In this document: one piece after another, positions 63,571 through 64,000 of the stretch | How positions within the stretch are numbered: position 1 is the first letter of the stretch | Layout of the letters: each line of letters begins with the position of its first letter | From: Blattamonas nauphoetae | Taxonomy: Eukaryota; Preaxostyla; Oxymonadida | Assembly (NCBI GenBank): GCA_033064195.1 | Contig: JARBJD010000263.1 | Coordinates: forward strand, 43,290-107,289 | Length of the DNA: 64,000 nt | Reading direction: 5' to 3' | Made by a program: the position numbers and the translations under genes | The notes under the pieces: generated by a model | What the model was told of the DNA's origin: nothing | Database searches by the model: none | The model's input: the letters and a program-made list of their open reading frames with translations, nothing else

Positions 63571-64000
63571 CCACGATCTCCCGTCCTTCCTCTCCTCGAT
63601 CGCACACTCCCTCCTCTTCACGATCTTCCGTCCCTCCTCTTCACGATCTTCCGTCCCTCATCTCCACGATCGCGCACTCCTTGTTTCCACGATCGCGCAC
63701 TCCTTGTTTCCACGATCGCACACTCCCTCCTCTTCACGATCTTCCGTCCCTCCTCTCCACGAACGCACGCTCCCTCCTCTCCACGATCTTCCGTCCCTCC
63801 TCTTCACGATCTTCCGTCCCTCCTCTCCACGATCGCGCACTCCTTGTTTCCACGATCGCGCACTCCTTGTTTCCACGATCGCACACTCCCTCCTCTTCAC
63901 GATCTTCCGTCCCTCCTCCACGATCTTCCGTCCCTCCTCTCCACGAACGCACGCTCCCTCCTCTCCACGATCTTCCGTCCTCCTTCACGATCTTCCGTCC
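63571..64000. repeat. 23-bp minisatellite, continues beyond the window
   Basis: Tandem 23-bp units fall in two main forms, CTTCACGATCTTCCGTCCC(T) and CCACGATCGCGCACTCC(T), that alternate in blocks. A higher-order pattern repeats: the group of two GATCGCG units followed by GATCTTCC units occurs at about 63661 and 63827. The first unit at 63571 lies within the frame of the degenerate gene, so the array seems to have expanded from its 3' part. At 23 bp per unit it is not frame-preserving. Confidence 0.85.

Overview
The window looks like a compact nuclear genome segment from a unicellular eukaryote. Genes lie head to tail or divergently on both strands, usually 40-250 bp apart. They are interrupted by very short GT-AG introns (29-88 nt, mostly 30-65), and TAA, TAG and TGA are all used as stops. 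A U6 snRNA gene is present. The gene list is that of a typical eukaryote: TFIIIC, APC/C, augmin, COG, AP-3, NTF2, Nup98-Nup96 and GIGYF. It also holds an iron-dependent alcohol dehydrogenase and an aldo/keto reductase of the kind common in anaerobic protists, and a decayed beta-helix-like surface protein. I infer a metamonad, perhaps an oxymonad that uses the standard genetic code. That is inference only, with moderate to low confidence.

Layout. 1-360: end of a small or partial gene. 580-702: U6 snRNA with its T-run. 1184-3596 (+): B-box plus DUF2009 protein. 3712-6970 (-): Ser/Pro-rich protein of unknown function. 7199-7791 (+): isochorismatase-like hydrolase. 8071-10921 (+): C2 domain plus two tandem metacaspase domains. 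11126-13341 (+): HAUS3-like augmin subunit. 13442-16289 (+): TFIIIC WD40 subunit. 16478-19408 (+): APC7-like TPR protein. 19565-24874 (-): 1769-residue protein of unknown function. 25407-27928 (+): coiled-coil protein. 28096-28878 (-): SPRY protein. 28919-32613 and 32755-34759 (+): two armadillo-type proteins. 34927-37146 (-): GIGYF-like. 37351-38715 (+): COG1-like. 38761-40366 (+): beta-propeller protein. 40526-41166 (-): AP-3 sigma. 41304-44133 (+): UTP15-like propeller fused to a charged repeat tail. 45119-46303 (+): iron alcohol dehydrogenase. 46541-47389: 849-bp foldback transposon. 47614-48624 (-): aldo/keto reductase. 48788-48985 (-): small ORF. 49078-50613 (+): four-exon protein of unknown function. 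50705-56587 (-): Nup98-Nup96. 56833-57308 (-): NTF2. 57558-59573 (-): cytosolic HSP70. 59574-64000: gene-poor and repeat-rich, with perfect palindromes, a degenerate beta-helix gene and a 23-bp minisatellite that runs off the window.

Many genes only read through once their introns are removed. I derived the exon joins by eye from GT/AG sites plus reading-frame phase, and the total CDS lengths were checked for divisibility by three. I see no virus-like element and no CRISPR array. The strongest unusual signals are the tandem-catalytic C2-metacaspase, the UTP15 propeller with a six-fold repeat tail, and a recent 160-bp duplication around the dehydrogenase gene whose second copy was later hit by the foldback element.
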